A stretch of DNA of 64,000 nucleotides from JAFGRR01 sp964563855 (GTDB taxonomy: Bacteria; Planctomycetota; Phycisphaerae; UBA1845; Fen-1342), in assembly GCA_964563855.1 (NCBI GenBank), contig CAZLYU010000011.1, forward strand, positions 10,146-74,145, read 5' to 3'. The translations under genes were made by a program, and so were the position numbers. The notes beneath the pieces were generated by a model. It was not told the origin of the DNA. It saw only the letters and a list, made by a program, of their open reading frames with translations, and ran no database searches. Below, one piece after another: positions 17,453-25,544 of the stretch. Position 1 is the stretch's first letter. Every line of letters starts with the position of its first letter.

Positions 17453-17859
17453 CGGGTTGGTAGTCTGGTCGCGTTCGCAGGCAGGCGATACGGGGCGGCG
17501 CAACGCGGACATGCGCCCCGCTCGAAACTGACGCCGCTGTCGTCCTTCGACGTTCAGATCCGCTACTCCGGCGCGCCGTACCCGACGCGCTTGATTGCAA
17601 TGCAGGGTCCGCCACTGCGGACGGAACCCACCCATCGTGCCGTTATGAAACATCACCCGCACCTGGCGACTCGACGAAAATCGGCAGCCAGGCAGCCGTT
17701 CCCATACTCGAGTAACACTGGGCATTCGGTCTTTCACCGGCCCGACCTGTATATCCGCCTTACCTCGCGCTGTCGGTCTTTTCGTTTGCCTCTCGACCCA
17801 CCGGTTCGCCAGAATAACGCCACCCAGAGCCACTTGGGGCTAGACCGGAGGCGACGTCG
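17453..17859 (+). other. Region without a confident gene, 3' of photolyase
   Basis: About 400 bases without a gene I can support. One plus-strand frame stays open through most of it and reads protein-like for a short piece around 17530-17600 (LTPLSSFDVQIRYSGAPYP), but it has no start codon with a ribosome site and turns Arg/His/Pro-rich afterwards. No tRNA-like T-loop, terminator with T-run or transposase fragment was found. It may be decayed coding sequence upstream of the fragment at 17860. Confidence 0.3.
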
Positions 17860-18313
17860 ATGCTCACGCTGTTGTACGGTTTGTACTACGGGCCGCGGTT
17901 CGCGGCGACCGTGCTGCGAGTTCACCACGCCGCCGACGCTGCTCACCGTCACCGTGCTGGCGAACAACCAGCCCCCGGCCTCCACGTCGCCGGTTGACGT
18001 CTTCACCACGGTCGACACGACGGTCGAGTTTGAGATGTCAGCGGTCGACGCGGAGAGCGACCTGATCATCCTGGGCATGGTCGACCTGCCCGATTCCGGT
18101 GTGCTGCAGTACTTCGACGCGCCCGACTGGCTCCCCATTTCGGTCTTCACGCAGATCTTCGACAATGAAGGCGACGGCCGCTTCTTGCTGCGTTACACGC
18201 CCAACCCGGGCTACAGCAACACGGGCGGCCCGCCCGACGAGTTCATCTACCGCTTCCGCGACCTCTCCGATCAGGCCGATCCGCTGTCGGTGTTCTTCCA
18301 CGTCAGCCCGTAG
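17860..18313 (+). pseudogene. Probable frameshifted fragment of an Ig/cadherin-like secreted protein
   Basis: From about 17930 to the stop at 18313 one frame encodes a good Ig/cadherin-like module: NNQPPAS, then TVEFEMSAVDAESD, LPDSGVLQY, a 'RYTPNPGY' strand and DEFIYRFRDLSDQ before a terminal HVSP. This is the pattern of repeated extracellular domains (PP.a....t..dt...l.a.D.d.D.l). That frame lacks a credible start. An ATG at 17860 has a good ribosome site (GGAGG eight bases upstream) and reads MLTLLYGLYYGPRFAATVL, but it is in a different frame by one base change. The simplest reading is a short gene, or gene remnant, with a frameshift around 17895-17930. A larger parent gene that lost its 5' part is also possible. 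Confidence 0.4.
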
Positions 18314-18439
18314 GCCGCCGTGTTCGCAATCGCCAGCCGGCAGCCCTCGGCGCCCGGCTGGCGGCGACTCGCTTTGCTTTGCATGGCGGGCTGGACGTTG
18401 GTGTGCAACGCGATCGCTACGCGGTGCGCGTGGCGGGGC

Positions 18440-19657
18440 CTACTTGTCGTTTGATTGTGACTTGTTGGCTTGGTAGGCCGCTCCGCGGACGAGGGCTTGC
18501 TCGCCGAAGCGGGAGCGGATGGCGTCTACGGTTGCGTCGAGGCGCTGGCCGCGTGCGGTCTCGTCGCGCCCGAAGAGTTCCAATTGCTCGCCGACGCCGA
18601 CGCTCAACTCGGAGACACGATTGCTGTCGCTCAACCCGGAGACGCCGACGCCGAGCAGGCGTAATGGTTGGGGTTGCTGCGCCCAGTCGTCGAAGAGGGT
18701 TCGCGCTGCACGCCACAACACGGCGGTCTCGTTGGTGGCGCGGGTTAGTGTGATGCGGCGGGAGCGTGTTTGAAAGCGACCGTTGCGCAGCTTGAGCGAG
18801 ACGGTTCGGGCGAGGCGCCGCGCGGCTCGGAGCCGCTGGGCGACCTGTTCGAGTTGGTCGAGCAGGATGCCGCGCAGCGCATCGAGATCGGCGATGTCGC
18901 GCGGGAAGGTGTGTTCGTGACTGATGCTCTTGGCGGCGCGGTCGGTGATGACGGGTCGATCGTCGATGCCGCGCACGAGTGAGTAGAAGCGTTCGCCGGT
19001 CGCGCCGAAGCGCGCCGCAAGTCTTTCCGCGGAGAGTTGCTGGGCGTCGCCGAACGTGAAGACGCCGAGCGACGTCAGTCGTTGTTGGGTGCGCGGTCCG
19101 GCGCCCCAGAGCCGTTCGATCGGAAGCGGGGCCAACCACGCGGCGACGTCGTCGGCGTCGCGTGGGGCTTGTGTGAGGCCGTTCGGTTTGTCGAGGTCGC
19201 TGGCGAGCTTGGCGACGAATTTGTTGGGCGCCACGCCGATTGATGCGGTGAGTTGCGTTTCTGCAAACACACGGGCCTTGAGCTTGGCGGCGATCGCGGG
19301 GCCGTCGCCGAGCAGTTGTTGCGAGCCCGTGACGTCGAGGAACGCCTCGTCGATGGAAAGCGGTTCGACGACCGGTGTGAATTCGTGAAAGATCGCCCGC
19401 AACTGTTGCGAGACCGCGCGATAGTGCTCGTGGCGGACCGGCACGACGTCGGCGTGCGGGCAGAGACGCAGCGCCTGCGCCATGGGCATGGCGCTGCGGC
19501 AGCCGAATGGCCGGGCTTCGTAGCTGGCGGTGGTGACGACGCCGCGCCGATTGCGACCGCCGACCAGGACGGGCTTGCCGCGTAGGTGGGGTTGGTCGCG
19601 TTGTTCGATCGCGGCGAAGAATGCGTCCATGTCGATGTGGAGCACGACGCGCGTCAT
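18440..19657 (-). CDS. dinB: DNA polymerase IV (Y-family)
   Basis: A 405-residue translesion polymerase. The catalytic residues are visible: D9 in HIDMDAFFA, and D103-E104 in PLSIDEAFLD. The palm/finger motif ASYEARPFGCRSAMPM and the helix-hairpin-helix LWGAGPRTQQRL are standard for DinB. The C-terminal little-finger domain runs to about residue 345. The remaining tail contains GEQLELFGRDE, a beta-clamp-binding-type motif (QLxLF) near the C-terminus. The ATG at 19657 puts the first Asp at the family position; the longer open frame upstream is not conserved-looking. It makes error-prone, short-patch synthesis past lesions. No LexA-type SOS box was recognised upstream. Confidence 0.95.
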   Translation of the reverse strand: MTRVVLHIDMDAFFAAIEQRDQPHLRGKPVLVGGRNRRGVVTTASYEARPFGCRSAMPMAQALRLCPHADVVPVRHEHYRAVSQQLRAIFHEFTPVVEPLSIDEAFLDVTGSQQLLGDGPAIAAKLKARVFAETQLTASIGVAPNKFVAKLASDLDKPNGLTQAPRDADDVAAWLAPLPIERLWGAGPRTQQRLTSLGVFTFGDAQQLSAERLAARFGATGERFYSLVRGIDDRPVITDRAAKSISHEHTFPRDIADLDALRGILLDQLEQVAQRLRAARRLARTVSLKLRNGRFQTRSRRITLTRATNETAVLWRAARTLFDDWAQQPQPLRLLGVGVSGLSDSNRVSELSVGVGEQLELFGRDETARGQRLDATVDAIRSRFGEQALVRGAAYQANKSQSNDK

Positions 19658-19688
19658 GGATCGTTCGCGGGGTGTGGTGATGGATGCG

Positions 19689-21431
19689 TCAATCGAAAAG
19701 CGTCTGAAGGAGCGCGACGTCGCTGGCGAGGTCGACATCGCGATCGCTGTCGAGGTCGGCGCGGGCGAAGGTGATCGCGGAGCAGCCGGCGGGCGGATCG
19801 ACGACCGCGGGTCCGTTCAGGCATTCCGCGAGCAGCAGCCAGTCGTCGGCGTCGACGTCTTGGTCGTCGTCGATGCCGCCGAGGGGGCGACCGACCTTGC
19901 TGAGGTCGACCTGCAGCGGCACCTGGCCCACGGGCGTGGCATCGTTGTTGACGGAGAAGGCGCAGATGTCGGCGGACGGCTCGGCCATGAGCGCGTGCAC
20001 GATGAGCCAACGTCCGCTAGGGGAGACGTGGAATCCCGCGAAGCCGGTGTTGGGCAAGTCTTTCACGACCAGCGTGGGGAACTGAAGTCCGTCGATGGTG
20101 ACATCGTGAACGGTGGTGACGCCCGCCTCGATCAAGACCTGATCGTTGAAGAAAATGCCTTCAAAGATGGCGAAGCTCGAGGTGATGTCGGTGTTGTCGG
20201 GGCAGACATCGGCTTTGGGAGCGTTCCATGCGCCCCAGTAGATGATGTTGCCTTCGGCGTCCATCTCGATATTGGCGTTGGCGAAGCCGAGTTGCAGCGG
20301 TCCCGGAACGGCTGTGCCGACGGTCGTCGCCTCGCGGGCGACGACGGCGCCGTTGACGACGATGAGGCCGTCATCTGTCGAGGAGCCGTTCACGGAAGCG
20401 AGAAACGCGATATCGCCGTCGTCGTTCAGCGCGACGGGGTTGTTAAACAAGCTGTCGTACTGTCGTCCGGGGAGTGGTGAGTCGTCGCCTTCGCGTGCGA
20501 TCAGTTCGTAGACGCCGGTGAGCGCGTTGTAGTACACGATCGCGCCGTCGAGGTTGAAAGGTTCGCCGCGAATGTCGACTCCGAGCAGGATCGAACCGGC
20601 GGTGTTGTAGTCGACGTCTTCCTCGTTGGCGTTCATGCTCGACAGGCTGAAGCCGAGACCGGGGATGCTCCAGGTGTCTTGGGTTGTAAACCGCAGCGAC
20701 GCGGCGGCGCCGGGCGCGCCGGGATTGATGAGTTCGGCGATGACGGTGGTATCGGGGTCAAACTGCCCGACGCCCGTGTCGAGATCGGCCTTCAGCATGA
20801 GCTGCGCGCCGTTCGCGGCTTTCACGACCGAAAGGGACTCGAGCGCGTTGCGCGGGAAGGTGACGCCCGGCAGTACGTCGAGCTCATCGCCGACCGCCAC
20901 GACGACGGCGCGATCCACGACGAGCAAGTCGCGCACCGCGACCGGGAAGTCGAGGTCGCCGGGGTTTGGCGTGCCGTCGCCGGAGAGACCGAAGGCGTCG
21001 GTGCCTTTGACAATTTGCGCGACCGCGCCGTCGACAGCGATCGAGATGTCGAAGAAGGGTTGCTGCGAGAACGCCTGGTCGGCGATGGGGGCGAACTGGG
21101 GCGCCGCGGGAAGCTGCAATCCTTCGCGAATGTACGGTACGCCCTGCTTCAGCATGACGTAGTCGCGCGTAAATTCGATCGCCGTTTGTGTTTCCGGGAA
21201 GGAGTAGAGGGCGTACCAGGTAGCGTCGTCGGCGATGCGTGGTTGGCCGCGGAACAGCGTGATGCGCGTGTTGCTCGTGGCGGGGACGAGCGTGTTGCGC
21301 GGGACCTCGGCGGGCGCGGTAAACAAGACGCGCGGCTGCACTTCCGCCGCGTTGGCGCCAACGACGGCTAGCGCCGCGAGCAGACCGCTGACGACATAGC
21401 GCGACGCGTGATCGACTTGGCTGACCTTCAT
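19689..21431 (-). CDS. Secreted protein of unknown function with dockerin-like C-terminus
   Basis: A 580-residue exported protein. The signal peptide is residues 1-28 (hydrophobic GLLAALAVVGANA). The start is fixed by GGAGAGAGG just upstream of the ATG at 21431. The body has repeated beta-rich segments with phrases such as VALNDDGDIAFLASVNGSS and LIAREGDDSPLPGRQY. This resembles the 'bulk' repeats seen in planctomycete exoproteins (NDxGDIAF...G, VAREGDxxP), and I cannot name an enzymatic motif. The last 65 residues carry dockerin-like Asp-rich repeats: DDDQDVDADDWLLLAECLNG and DLDSDRDVDLASDVALLQ. The gene lies 31 bases upstream of dinB on the same strand, which could allow read-through. A structural or adhesion role is a guess. 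Confidence 0.6.
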   Translation of the reverse strand: MKVSQVDHASRYVVSGLLAALAVVGANAAEVQPRVLFTAPAEVPRNTLVPATSNTRITLFRGQPRIADDATWYALYSFPETQTAIEFTRDYVMLKQGVPYIREGLQLPAAPQFAPIADQAFSQQPFFDISIAVDGAVAQIVKGTDAFGLSGDGTPNPGDLDFPVAVRDLLVVDRAVVVAVGDELDVLPGVTFPRNALESLSVVKAANGAQLMLKADLDTGVGQFDPDTTVIAELINPGAPGAAASLRFTTQDTWSIPGLGFSLSSMNANEEDVDYNTAGSILLGVDIRGEPFNLDGAIVYYNALTGVYELIAREGDDSPLPGRQYDSLFNNPVALNDDGDIAFLASVNGSSTDDGLIVVNGAVVAREATTVGTAVPGPLQLGFANANIEMDAEGNIIYWGAWNAPKADVCPDNTDITSSFAIFEGIFFNDQVLIEAGVTTVHDVTIDGLQFPTLVVKDLPNTGFAGFHVSPSGRWLIVHALMAEPSADICAFSVNNDATPVGQVPLQVDLSKVGRPLGGIDDDQDVDADDWLLLAECLNGPAVVDPPAGCSAITFARADLDSDRDVDLASDVALLQTLFD

Positions 21432-21547
21432 TGCCTCTCTCCGGTGGATGGGGTTTGCTCGATGGAAGCTACCAAACGGGGGGCCGTGTTTCAATCTTGA
21501 GGCGAGGGGTGAGCCTCGCGCATGGCGTGGGGCTTATACTCCGGACG

Positions 21548-22348
21548 ATGCGAATCCTGCTGACCAACGACGACGGCATTCTCGCGCCTGGGCTGGCCGC
21601 GCTGTATGACGCGGCTTGTGAATTTGGGGAGGTTGTCGTCGCGGCGCCGGAGACGCCGCAATCGGCGATGGGGCATGCGATCACGATTAGCACGCCGATG
21701 ACGGCGCGGCGGGTGCATGTGCACGACAAGTTTCATGGCTGGTCGATCGACGGGCGCCCGGCGGATTGCGTGAAGCTGGCGATGCGCGAGCTGCTCGACG
21801 AGCGTCCGGATCTGGTGCTTAGCGGCGTGAACGCGGGCTCGAACACCGGGGTGAACGTGATCTACAGCGGCACGGTCGCGGGGGCGGTGGAGGGCGCGTT
21901 CTTTGGGTTGCCGGCAATCGCGTTCTCGCAACGGCTCTCGAAGGAGATGGACTTCGGCAAGTCTTCGGCGGTTGTACGTGCGTTGCTAAAGGTGTTGCTC
22001 GACGACCTTGCGGCGCTCGACGGACTGTGCCTCAACGTCAACATTCCCGCGCTCGACGCCGGCCTGCCGCGCGGCGTGCATGTGTGCCCGCAAGCACTGC
22101 TGCCGATGCAGGAGAAGTACCGGTATGACCGGCGGGCGGATGGGGAGCGGCTGTACTGGCTGGACGGTTATGAACCGGATGCGACTGAATGTCCGGAGAC
22201 GGATCACTGCGCCATGTTGGACGGCTTTGTGAGCGTGACGCCCTTACGGTTTGATATGACGCATCACGAGCAGTTGGGTGCGCTTGGTGCGCGGGCGTGG
22301 CCAGCGAGTTTTGGGCCGCAGCCGCGCGAGTCAAGAGCGGACGCCTGA
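21548..22348 (+). CDS. surE: 5'-nucleotidase SurE
   Basis: A 266-residue SurE-family nucleotide phosphatase. The metal site is visible: N7-D8-D9 in MRILLTNDDGILAPGL, the Ser of the SAMGHAITI loop, and the Asn of VLSGVNAGSNTG. SGTVAGAVEGAFFG and PAIAFS complete the core. SurE removes phosphate from 5' or 3' nucleotides and helps stress survival. The ATG at 21548 is the only start that places the NDDG motif at the N-terminus. The C-terminal tail (from about residue 250) is variable. The gene faces dnaK, and its stop codon is part of a large inverted repeat that probably terminates both transcripts. Confidence 0.95.
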   Translation: MRILLTNDDGILAPGLAALYDAACEFGEVVVAAPETPQSAMGHAITISTPMTARRVHVHDKFHGWSIDGRPADCVKLAMRELLDERPDLVLSGVNAGSNTGVNVIYSGTVAGAVEGAFFGLPAIAFSQRLSKEMDFGKSSAVVRALLKVLLDDLAALDGLCLNVNIPALDAGLPRGVHVCPQALLPMQEKYRYDRRADGERLYWLDGYEPDATECPETDHCAMLDGFVSVTPLRFDMTHHEQLGALGARAWPASFGPQPRESRADA

Positions 22349-22436
22349 CACCTGACACGTGTGACGTGACAAGCGTACGCGGCGCCGGTCGTTGTTTTGA
22401 CCAGCGCCGCGTACGCGTGTTAGGTGTCAGGTGTCA
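22346..22436. terminator. Nested inverted repeat, probable bidirectional terminator of surE and dnaK
   Basis: Two nested pairs of arms fill the space between the convergent stops. The outer arms are TGACACCTGACAC (22346-22358) and GTGTCAGGTGTCA (22424-22436), a perfect 13-base match. The inner arms are CGTACGCGGCGCCGGTC (22374-22390) and GACCAGCGCCGCGTACG (22399-22415), matched with one G-T type mismatch around an eight-base loop rich in T. The outer arm starts on the surE stop codon and ends four bases before the dnaK stop. The inner hairpin would be very stable in both directions. The role is inferred from position. Confidence 0.75.
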
Positions 22437-22439
22437 GTG

Positions 22440-24353
22440 CTACTTCTTCACTTCGTACTCGGCGTCGATCACATCGCTGTCGCCGTCGCCGCTCGAGCCC
22501 GAAGCGTCGCCGCCGGGCTGCGCGCCGACGTCGTCGGCGGATGCGGCGGTCGGTCCGGACTTCTGATAGAGCTGCTCGGCGAGATTCTGTGACACGCGGG
22601 TGACCTCGTCGATCGCCGATTGGATGGTGGCGGGATCGTCGCTCTTCTGCGCATCCTTCAGACGATTGATCGCCTGCTCGATCTCGCCGCGGACGTTCGC
22701 GTCGACCTTGTCGCCTTGCTCGTTGAGCGTCTTCTCGGTCTGGTAGACGATCTGATCGGCCTGATTGCGCAGGTCGACGAGCTTGCGTTTGGCCTCGTCT
22801 TCGCTGGCGTGGGCCTCGGCGTCGGTGACCATGCGCTGAATGTCATCGTCGCTCAGACCTGACGAGCTCTTGATTTCGATCTTCTGCTCTTTGCCGGTGC
22901 CGAGGTCTTTGGCGGAGACGTTCAAGATGCCGTTGGCGTCGATGTCGAACGTCACCTCGATCTGCGGCACGCCGCGGGGGGCCGGGGGCAAACCGGTGAG
23001 CTGGAAGCGTCCGAGCGTGCGGTTGTCGACCGACATTTTCCGCTCGCCTTGCAAGACGTGGATATCGACGGCGGGCTGACTGTCGGCGGCGGTGCTGAAG
23101 ACTTCCTTCTTGCTGGTCGGAATGGTGGTGTTGCGCGGAATCAGGGTAGTCATCACGCCGCCGAGCGTCTCGACACCGAGGGAGAGCGGCGTGACGTCGA
23201 GCAGGACCATGTCGGACTTTTCGCCGGTGAGCACAGCGCCCTGAATTGCGGCGCCGGCGGCCACGACTTCGTCGGGGTTGAGGCTGCGGTTCGGCTCCTT
23301 GCCGAAGATGGTCTTGACCAACTCCTGCACCTTGGGGATGCGGGTGGAGCCGCCGACCAGCACGACTTCGTCGACGTCGCTGGGCGAGAGCTTGGCATCT
23401 TGCAGAGCCTGCATGACGGGGCCGCGGCAGCGCTCGACCAGCCCATCGACGAGTTGCTCGAACTTTGCGCGGGTCAGGGTGAGCTGTAAGTGCTTCGGTC
23501 CGCTCGCGTCGGCCGTGATGTACGGCAGGTTGATGCTGGTTTCCATCGAGCTGGAGAGCTCGCACTTGGCGCGCTCGGCGGCTTCCTTCAGTCGCTGGAG
23601 CGCCATCGGATCGTTGCGCAGGTCGACGCCTTCCTTCTTGCGGAACTCGTCGGCCAAGTGGTTGATCAGCTCTTCGTCGAAGTCGTCGCCGCCGAGGTGC
23701 GTGTCGCCGTTGGTGCTGAGCACTTCGAAGACGTTGTCGGCGACGTCGAGAATCGAGATGTCGAACGTACCGCCGCCGAGGTCGAACACGGCGATCTTGG
23801 CGTTCTTTTTGTTTTCGACGCCGTAGGCGAGCGCGGCGGCGGTGGGCTCGTTGATGATGCGTTCGACCTTGAGTCCGGCGATTTGGCCGGCTTCTTTGGT
23901 GGCCTGTCGCTGGGCGTCGTTGAAGTATGCGGGGACGGTGATGACGGCGCGTTCGACGGTCTCGCCGAGGTAACGTTCGGCGGAGGCCTTTAGATCGCGC
24001 AGGATCATGGCACTGATCTCGGGCGGGGCGTACTCTTTGCCGCCGGCCTTCACCTTGACCAACTCTTCGCTGCCGCCGACGACTTCGTAGGGGACGATTT
24101 TTTCTTCCTGGGAGACTTCATTGTGGCGTCGGCCCATGAAGCGTTTGATCGAGAAGACGGTGTTGGTTGGATTGGTGACCTGCTGATTGCGGGCGCGCTG
24201 ACCGACGAGGCGCTCGCCCTTGTCGGTGAACGCGACGACGGACGGCGTGAGCCGGGCCCCCTGCTCGTTCACCAAGACCTTCGGCTGTCCGCCTTCCATG
24301 ATGGCGACGACCGAGTTGGTGGTTCCGAGGTCAATTCCGATGATCTTCGACAT
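22440..24353 (-). CDS. dnaK: Molecular chaperone DnaK (Hsp70)
   Basis: A 637-residue Hsp70. It starts MSKIIGIDLGTTNSVVAIMEG (phosphate 1 loop). VFDLGGGTFDISIL, VLVGGSTRIPKVQ and NEPTAAALAYGV are the other ATPase motifs. The interdomain linker is DVTPLSLGVETLGG-like, and the substrate-binding domain and helical lid follow. The C-terminal tail is Gly/Ser/Asp-rich with DVIDAEYEVKK, typical of bacterial DnaK. AAAGGAG lies seven bases before the ATG at 24353. The GrpE and DnaJ partners are not in this window. No CIRCE inverted repeat (TTAGCACTC...GAGTGCTAA) was found upstream, so HrcA control is not supported here. Confidence 0.98.
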   Translation of the reverse strand: MSKIIGIDLGTTNSVVAIMEGGQPKVLVNEQGARLTPSVVAFTDKGERLVGQRARNQQVTNPTNTVFSIKRFMGRRHNEVSQEEKIVPYEVVGGSEELVKVKAGGKEYAPPEISAMILRDLKASAERYLGETVERAVITVPAYFNDAQRQATKEAGQIAGLKVERIINEPTAAALAYGVENKKNAKIAVFDLGGGTFDISILDVADNVFEVLSTNGDTHLGGDDFDEELINHLADEFRKKEGVDLRNDPMALQRLKEAAERAKCELSSSMETSINLPYITADASGPKHLQLTLTRAKFEQLVDGLVERCRGPVMQALQDAKLSPSDVDEVVLVGGSTRIPKVQELVKTIFGKEPNRSLNPDEVVAAGAAIQGAVLTGEKSDMVLLDVTPLSLGVETLGGVMTTLIPRNTTIPTSKKEVFSTAADSQPAVDIHVLQGERKMSVDNRTLGRFQLTGLPPAPRGVPQIEVTFDIDANGILNVSAKDLGTGKEQKIEIKSSSGLSDDDIQRMVTDAEAHASEDEAKRKLVDLRNQADQIVYQTEKTLNEQGDKVDANVRGEIEQAINRLKDAQKSDDPATIQSAIDEVTRVSQNLAEQLYQKSGPTAASADDVGAQPGGDASGSSGDGDSDVIDAEYEVKK

Positions 24354-24727
24354 TCAAGTGCTCCTTTACTTCGGGAGCGCACGGACCTGCCGCGGCACAG
24401 TTGCTACGGCAGAGGCACAGGACCACGCTCTGCAAAGCGATGGGCAACCTGCGTGCCACAACCCGGCGGTGTGCTATCGGCCTGAAGTCGTTGCTTTTGA
24501 ATGACTTAGGGAGACGAGCGCGGTCGACGCCCGTCTGCCGCGCTGTCAATGTGGCAGCGTTGCATGATGCCACAGAAGCGAACGCGGTCGACCGCGCGTT
24601 GTGGCGCAGTCGACCGCTTTCGGTGTGTTTCAACTCAGCGTATCGCGCCGCGGCGGCGAATGACTACCGATGGCGGGAGGCTGAAGCCGTTCAGCCGGTT
24701 GAGCGACGATCGAGACGCGGCGTGCGG
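24354..24727 (-). other. Intergenic region upstream of dnaK and downstream of a PEP-CTERM gene
   Basis: These 374 bases hold the presumed dnaK promoter, and no gene is supported. A short hairpin, GGCTGAA-CGGC-TTCAGCC as read on the minus strand (24679-24696), lies about 32-49 bases past the stop of the PEP-CTERM gene (24728) and may end that transcript. It is not followed by a T-run. I looked for CIRCE and for a sigma-32-like promoter and found neither convincingly. Confidence 0.4.
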
Positions 24728-25312
24728 CTATCGGCGACGCATGATCAGCGGCGCCGAAGCGATGAGCAGCAGCATGCTGGCCGGCTCGGGGACGGCGAAC
24801 TGGAACGTGTTGCCGAAGAAGACCAGCTCTGACGGGCCGGGCTCCTGGAGGCGGCGCATGGTGAACTCGGTGAAGGGGGTGTCTTCGGTGAAGCCGATGA
24901 AGAAGTTCGAGAACGGACCGCCGGCGATTGCCTCCAGCTCGTAGCTGGCGGCGGGGGTTTCGATGACCCAGCCGTTGGAGACGAACGAGTTGCTCCACTC
25001 GGCGGCGAAGCCGACGATCGGCTCGTCGAACACGAAGCTCAACGTGTTGACGCGGTTGTCGGCGAAGTTGATCACGAAGTTCGGCACGGTGTTGATTTCT
25101 GCGTCGCCGAGCACGCCGCCATTGACCTTCACATCGAACTGCGGCAGGTCATTGACACCTGGGGCGAATTCGACCGGGGCGACGTCGTTGAAATCAACCG
25201 GGGTTGGAGCGACCGGCAACTCGGCGAGCCAATCGGTTTCGCTTGTGAACGAGGCCGCCAACGCGGGCGTTCCGATCAGGGCGATGAGCATCATTCGTAA
25301 GGTATTACGCAT
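24728..25312 (-). CDS. PEP-CTERM sorting domain protein
   Basis: A 194-residue exported protein. An N-terminal signal peptide (MMLIALIGTPALA) is followed by a beta-rich body that mentions SELVFFGNTFQF just before the sorting signal. The C-terminus is VPEPASMLLLIASAPLIMRRR: the Pro-Glu-Pro motif, a hydrophobic span and a terminal Arg cluster. The family is thought to be handled by an exosortase that removes the tail and links the protein to the envelope or exopolysaccharide. No exosortase is encoded here. The start is clear: GAGGAGG lies seven bases before the ATG at 25312. A sigma-70-like promoter is visible about 140 bases upstream. The function of the body is unknown. Confidence 0.85.
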   Translation of the reverse strand: MRNTLRMMLIALIGTPALAASFTSETDWLAELPVAPTPVDFNDVAPVEFAPGVNDLPQFDVKVNGGVLGDAEINTVPNFVINFADNRVNTLSFVFDEPIVGFAAEWSNSFVSNGWVIETPAASYELEAIAGGPFSNFFIGFTEDTPFTEFTMRRLQEPGPSELVFFGNTFQFAVPEPASMLLLIASAPLIMRRR

Positions 25313-25453
25313 ACAAAATCCTCCTCTTTCGCATACAACGCTGTTGCATGCATGGGCGCGTCCGCGAGCGCAGGCATACCGCCCTCGCCGACACATGTCT
25401 CCTACCAAAATGTGGAGCAGGCCCCAGCCGGCTCCTCCTTCCTCTAACGGAGA

Positions 25454-25482
25454 AGTATAGCGGAAAGTGCGTCGCGGCCCAA
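25454..25482 (-). promoter_or_regulatory. Candidate sigma-70-type promoter of the PEP-CTERM gene
   Basis: Read on the minus strand, TTGGGC (25482-25477) and TATACT (25459-25454) are separated by 17 bases, matching -35/-10 spacing. The transcript would have a leader of roughly 135 bases before the ATG at 25312. The leader contains a GGAG...GGGGCC...CTCC stretch that may belong to a dispersed repeat, so part of the match could be coincidental. Confidence 0.4.
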
Positions 25483-25544
25483 GAGGCATTTGACAATCGC
25501 CCGGTCTCAAGCTCATCGCCGCGCGGCGCCGATGCGCCCAACAC

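Noticed and set aside
24552..24564. TGGCAGCGTTGCA as a sigma-54 promoter
   Set aside because: The spacing between the GG and GC elements is too short for a -24/-12 promoter.
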